Assembly: GCF_035762905.1 (NCBI RefSeq)
Contig: NZ_DASUCC010000158.1
Coordinates: 1-9,066, forward strand
Direction: 5' to 3'
Source: DASYTH01 sp035762905
GTDB lineage: Bacteria; Actinomycetota; Actinomycetes; Mycobacteriales; Pseudonocardiaceae
Length of the DNA: 9,066 nucleotides
This document shows, piece after piece, positions 6,369 through 9,066 of the stretch. Each line of letters begins with the position of its first letter. The first letter of the stretch is position 1. Below the pieces are notes generated by a model, which was given only the letters and a program-made list of their open reading frames with translations, was not told the DNA's origin and searched no databases. A program made the position numbers and the translations under genes.

Positions 6369-6851
6369 ATGGGTATCCGGCGGCTCAACCACGCGGTGCT
6401 GTACGTGCGCGATGTGGAGCGCAGCGTGACGTTCTACGTCGACGTGCTCGGCTTCCGCGTGGTCCATCAGGGTCCCGGCATGGCGTTTCTGCGCGCGGCG
6501 GACTCGGACAACGACCACGACCTCGGGTTGTTCGGGGTCGGCGCGGACGCGCCGGCGAGTGGGCACCCGGCGGTCGGGCTGTACCACCTGGCCTGGTCGG
6601 TCCGCACGCTGACCGAGCTGTCCGGGTTCGCCGCACGGCTGGCCGAGACCGGGGCACTGGTCGGCAGCTCCGACCACGTGGTGTCCAAATCGTTGTACGG
6701 CAAGGACCCGGACGGCATCGAGTTCGAGGTCTCCTGGTTCGTGCCACGCGACCGGGTCACGCCGGAGATGGAGGAGTCCCCGGCCATCCGGCGGCTGGAC
6801 ATCGACGCCGAGATCGAGCGGTGGGGCGCGGAGCTGGTCGGCGCGCTCTGA
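6369..6851 (+). CDS. VOC-superfamily metalloenzyme (glyoxalase / extradiol dioxygenase-like)
   Basis: A 160-residue vicinal-oxygen-chelate protein with two beta-alpha-beta-beta-beta modules. Module one opens with 'RLNHAVLYVRDVERSVTFYVDVLGF'. Module two opens near 'GLYHLAWSV' and ends in 'KDPDGIEFEVSWFV', which is diagnostic of this superfamily. Likely metal ligands are His8, His73 and Glu120. The spacing resembles catechol-2,3-dioxygenase-like and glyoxalase-like members, so the substrate is unknown. A C-terminal segment of about 35 residues (PEMEESPAIRRLDIDAEIERWG) follows the fold. The start at 6369 is set by GGAGG 5 nt upstream; an in-frame ATG at 6339 lies over the promoter. It is the only plus-strand gene inside the core cluster, divergent from mtrA and convergent with tmk (stops 8 nt apart), which suggests a lineage-specific insertion. 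Confidence 0.9.
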   Translation: MGIRRLNHAVLYVRDVERSVTFYVDVLGFRVVHQGPGMAFLRAADSDNDHDLGLFGVGADAPASGHPAVGLYHLAWSVRTLTELSGFAARLAETGALVGSSDHVVSKSLYGKDPDGIEFEVSWFVPRDRVTPEMEESPAIRRLDIDAEIERWGAELVGAL

Positions 6852-6859
6852 ACGATCGG

Positions 6860-7501
6860 TCAGCCCAGGGCCAGCTCGGCCAGCGCCGGAAAGTCCACAG
6901 TGGACGAACCGTCGACCACCCGCCACGGTCCCAGCCAGGTGTCCGCGGCGAGTTGGTCGTAGACCGCCGCGCAGCGCGCCTGCAGGCCGTCGTCGGCCTC
7001 CCAGGTGTCCCGCTCCCGGTCCGACTCGGTGCGTTCCCGGTGCGCAGACCGGGCCGCCGCCAGCTCGGGCGGCACCCGCAGCAGCAGCTGCAGGTCCGGC
7101 AGCGGCAGGCCGAGCCGGTCGATCTCCAGCGCCCGCACCCAGGCGACGAACCCGCCCCCGGCATCCTGGCCGAGCCGGGCGGCGCCGTAGGCGGCGTTGG
7201 ACGCGACATAGCGGTCGAGCAGGACGACGTCGTGGCCGGTCAGGGCGGCCCGGATGTCCCCGGCGGCCGCCTGCCGGTCCAGGGCGAACAGGGCGGCCAT
7301 GCCGTACACCGAGTCGCCGAGATCGCCCAGCCGGCCGTGCAGGGCGTCGGCGATCAGGTCGGCGTGCACCCCGGCGCCGTAGCGGGGAAAGGCCAGCCGC
7401 TCGACCGAGGCGCCCCGTTCGGCCAGCGCCGCGGTCAGCTTGTCGGCCAGGGTGCGCTTGCCGGCCCCGTCCAGGCCCTCGATCACGATCAACCGTCCCA
7501 C
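6860..7501 (-). CDS. tmk: Thymidylate kinase (dTMP kinase)
   Basis: A 213-residue dTMP kinase that phosphorylates dTMP to dTDP with ATP in the cytoplasm. It carries the P-loop GLDGAGKRT (residues 9-17), 'FPRYG' (38-42), the DRY motif in 'LLDRYVASNAAYGAARL' (about 95-111) and 'EIDRLGLPLPDLQLLL' further on. These segments and the length closely follow the M. tuberculosis enzyme (214 residues), including the actinobacterial 'GAGKRT' and 'SNAAY' forms. The start GTG at 7501 has AGGG 8 nt upstream and fits family length; a GTG at 7510 would add three residues and abut the preceding stop. In the reference gene order tmk is next to mtrA; here the VOC gene intervenes. Co-transcription with the upstream DUF1266 gene is likely. 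Confidence 0.95.
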   Translation of the reverse strand: MGRLIVIEGLDGAGKRTLADKLTAALAERGASVERLAFPRYGAGVHADLIADALHGRLGDLGDSVYGMAALFALDRQAAAGDIRAALTGHDVVLLDRYVASNAAYGAARLGQDAGGGFVAWVRALEIDRLGLPLPDLQLLLRVPPELAAARSAHRERTESDRERDTWEADDGLQARCAAVYDQLAADTWLGPWRVVDGSSTVDFPALAELALG

Positions 7502-7511
7502 GCCGTGCACC

Positions 7512-8264
7512 CTAGGAGAACGGGATGTGCAGCCAGGGACTGGCCTGTTCGGTGAGCAGCATCCGGTTCGGGCCGAGCACCGACTGGTAGGTGTGGCCGT
7601 ACTCCTCGTTGTCGAACCGCAGCACCCGGCCGAGCGCGTAGCCGCCGCCGTAGTCCGCCCAGGAGGTGTAGCGCTGCCGGACCAGTTCGCCGGCGCGCAG
7701 CACCGTCGACTCGGCGGCGCGGTAGTCGCAGAACCGGCCGCCGAACCCCCAGCGGGCCATGTTGACCGCGCGGCCGTAGTCGTAGCCGCGCACCGAGCTG
7801 ACCATCCCGTCCGGCGGCAGCAGCCCGTCGGCCCGGAACCTGGCCTCGTACCGAATGATCACGCCGGCACTGACGGTGAAGCCGTCGACCACCTCCGGCG
7901 CCGCGCTGCGCCACTGGCCCCACTGCCGGATCGCCGCCCGCCAGGCCGGCAGGTCGCACCGGCCGGCCCGGGCGATGACATCCCGGCGCAGTTGCAGCAG
8001 CAGGTCGGTGTCCTGGCCGTCGTCCTCTCCGGCGAGCAGCCGGTCGACGTGCTCGCGCCACTCATCGGCGGTGCTGATGCCCCAGCTGTCCTGCAGTGAG
8101 TCGCGGGTCTCCTGGCAGGCGGCGGCCGGGTCGATCAGGGCGTTCCACGCCTGCGCGCTGTGGATGGGAATGTGGGCGCCGCAGGCGAAGCCGTGCGCGA
8201 GCGGACCGAAGAACGGCCCGCGCGGTGCGCTGACCAGAGTGTCGACGTGGCCGCAGCTCGACAC
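7512..8264 (-). CDS. DUF1266 domain protein, function unknown
   Basis: A 250-residue protein that I assign to the DUF1266 family from memory of its signature. An N-terminal segment ('FACGAHIPIHSAQAWNAL') leads to 'SLQDSWGISTADEWREHVDRLL', then 'YDYGRAVNMARWGF' (about 161-174), 'RYTSWADYGGGYALGRVLRF' (about 198-217) and a terminal 'ASPWLHIPF'. No catalytic motif, signal peptide or membrane segment is visible, so it is probably cytosolic. The reading frame stays open up to 8489, but that would overlap the divergent SRPBCC gene. The GTG at 8264 is chosen because GGAG lies 5 nt upstream. TAGACT (8311-8306, minus strand) is a possible -10. Its stop is 1-10 nt from the tmk start candidates, so the two genes are probably co-transcribed. 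No function can be given. Confidence 0.82.
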   Translation of the reverse strand: MSSCGHVDTLVSAPRGPFFGPLAHGFACGAHIPIHSAQAWNALIDPAAACQETRDSLQDSWGISTADEWREHVDRLLAGEDDGQDTDLLLQLRRDVIARAGRCDLPAWRAAIRQWGQWRSAAPEVVDGFTVSAGVIIRYEARFRADGLLPPDGMVSSVRGYDYGRAVNMARWGFGGRFCDYRAAESTVLRAGELVRQRYTSWADYGGGYALGRVLRFDNEEYGHTYQSVLGPNRMLLTEQASPWLHIPFS

Positions 8265-8353
8265 AGTGACTCCATTGGCGACTGAGCACGGATGGACCGG
8301 CAGCGAGTCTATCCAGGAGACCCGGTGACGTGCCGTCGCAGCCTCTCCCAGGT

Positions 8354-8383
8354 TTGACTTATATAAGTGGCTAGTAATAGCCT
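8354..8383 (+). promoter_or_regulatory. Candidate promoter of the SRPBCC gene with a 12-bp palindromic operator
   Basis: TTGACT (8354-8359) is a near-consensus -35. TAGCCT (8378-8383) is a TAnnnT-type -10 after an 18-nt spacer, placing the start about 20-25 nt before the ATG at 8413. The perfect palindrome ACTTATATAAGT (8357-8368) overlaps the -35 and is a striking AT-rich island in high-GC DNA. TATAAG inside it (8362-8367) is an alternative -10, though without a -35. A dimeric repressor bound there would block polymerase. Genes of this SRPBCC type are often paired with ArsR-family repressors, but none is present in the window. Confidence 0.5.
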
Positions 8384-8412
8384 GGCGGCCGACGAACCGA
8401 GGGAGACTACCG

Positions 8413-9045
8413 ATGATTGACATCGTCAACCAGATCAACGAGGTCCGCCGCTCGGTGGGCACCAGCGACCGTGCCGAGGGCGCGCACACCGTGCTGCTGC
8501 GCCGGCACTACAACGCTGACGTGGCGGACGTCTGGGACGCCTGCACCAGTGCGGAGCGGATCAGCCGCTGGTTCCTGCCGATCTCCGGGGAGCTGAAGCT
8601 GGGCGGCCGGTACCAGCTCAAGGGGAACGCCGGTGGCGAGATCCTGCGCTGCGAACCGCCCCGGCTGCTGCGGGTCACCTGGGTGATGACCGAGGACGAC
8701 CCGCTGTCCGAGGTCGAGGTGCGGCTGTCCGAGGCCGGGTCCGGCACCGATCTGGAGCTCGAGCACGTCGCCGTCCCGCCGCCGGACATGTGGAACCAGT
8801 TCGGCCCCGGCGCCGTCGGCGTCGGCTGGGACGGGGCGCTGCTCGGCCTCGGCCTGCACCTGGCCGGCGGTGCGATCGACAACCCGGAGGAATGGCAGAT
8901 CTCCCCCGAGGGCAAGAAGTTCTCCACCCTGAGCAGCGAGGCCTGGGGCGCCGCCCACCAGTCCGCCGGCGCCGACCCGACCATCGTCGCCACCAACATC
9001 GCCCAGACCACCGCCTTCTACACCGGCGACCCGGCCCCGAACTGA
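8413..9045 (+). CDS. SRPBCC / AHSA1-type (START-like fold) protein
   Basis: A 210-residue SRPBCC-superfamily protein of the AHSA1-like group. The N-terminus MIDIVNQINEVRRSVG and the core 'RHYNADVADVWDACTSAERISRWFLP', 'LGGRYQLKGNAGGEILRCEPPRLLRVTW' and 'EVEVRLSEAGSGTDLELEHVA' give the usual helix-grip pattern with a deep hydrophobic pocket (about residues 25-150). A C-terminal extension of about 60 residues (to 'TTAFYTGDPAPN') is shared with similar actinobacterial proteins as I recall them. Members bind lipids or small hydrophobic ligands, and many are uncharacterised. GGGAG lies 7 nt upstream of the ATG. The gene is divergent from the DUF1266 gene and has its own promoter with a palindromic operator. 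It is complete; only 21 nt of its 3' flank are in the window, so an ArsR-type partner downstream cannot be excluded. Confidence 0.9.
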   Translation: MIDIVNQINEVRRSVGTSDRAEGAHTVLLRRHYNADVADVWDACTSAERISRWFLPISGELKLGGRYQLKGNAGGEILRCEPPRLLRVTWVMTEDDPLSEVEVRLSEAGSGTDLELEHVAVPPPDMWNQFGPGAVGVGWDGALLGLGLHLAGGAIDNPEEWQISPEGKKFSTLSSEAWGAAHQSAGADPTIVATNIAQTTAFYTGDPAPN

Positions 9046-9066
9046 CCCGAGGGGCGGGGTGTCTGG

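Noticed and set aside
8265..8489. N-terminal extension of the DUF1266 protein to an upstream ATG
   Set aside because: It would overlap the SRPBCC coding start and its promoter on the other strand, the added residues look non-coding, and a GTG at 8264 has a good ribosome binding site.
1..9066. tRNA, rRNA, CRISPR arrays, insertion sequences or attachment sites
   Set aside because: No regularly spaced repeats, transposase motifs, terminal inverted repeats or tRNA-like cloverleaf with conserved loop bases were seen on reading both strands.

Overview
The window is high-GC DNA with high GC at third codon positions and several GTG starts. It carries the actinobacterial core cluster tmk–mtrA–mtrB–lpqB–comF–hpf–secA, read on the minus strand from high to low coordinates. 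The same order is known in Mycobacterium tuberculosis (Rv3247c tmk, Rv3246c mtrA, Rv3245c mtrB, Rv3244c lpqB, Rv3242c comF-like, Rv3241c hpf, Rv3240c secA1). The host is therefore a filamentous or related actinomycete. The protein sequences feel like Micromonosporaceae or a neighbouring family, but that is an impression and was not computed.

Layout, left to right. Positions 1-57 hold the first 19 codons of secA (minus). Positions 58-257 hold the secA upstream region and a strong hairpin terminator behind hpf. The long-form hibernation factor hpf is at 258-923. A gene-poor stretch of about 440 nt (924-1361) follows; it includes a 14-bp palindrome over the hpf ribosome binding site. Next come comF (1362-2033), lpqB (2077-3837), mtrB (3837-5585) and mtrA (5587-6270), a tightly packed signalling operon with a shared-base stop/start at the mtrB-lpqB junction. 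A plus-strand VOC-family (glyoxalase/dioxygenase fold) gene at 6369-6851 sits between mtrA and tmk and breaks the ancestral tmk–mtrA adjacency. tmk (6860-7501) is preceded by an abutting DUF1266 gene (7512-8264). An SRPBCC/AHSA1-type gene (8413-9045, plus) is transcribed divergently from the DUF1266 gene, and its promoter contains a perfect 12-bp palindrome.

How the genes fit together. MtrB (sensor kinase), MtrA (response regulator) and LpqB (lipoprotein) form the envelope and cell-cycle signalling unit. Tmk makes dTDP for DNA synthesis, HPF silences ribosomes under stress, and SecA drives protein export. The VOC, DUF1266 and SRPBCC genes are accessory and have no assignable substrate. Most of the window is ordinary, well-conserved core genome, and I did not find a new multi-gene system. 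The observations worth checking are regulatory: a 9-bp-period direct repeat upstream of secA that resembles MtrA sites, overlapping divergent -10 elements between mtrA and the VOC gene, the hpf leader, and the palindromic operator in front of the SRPBCC gene.
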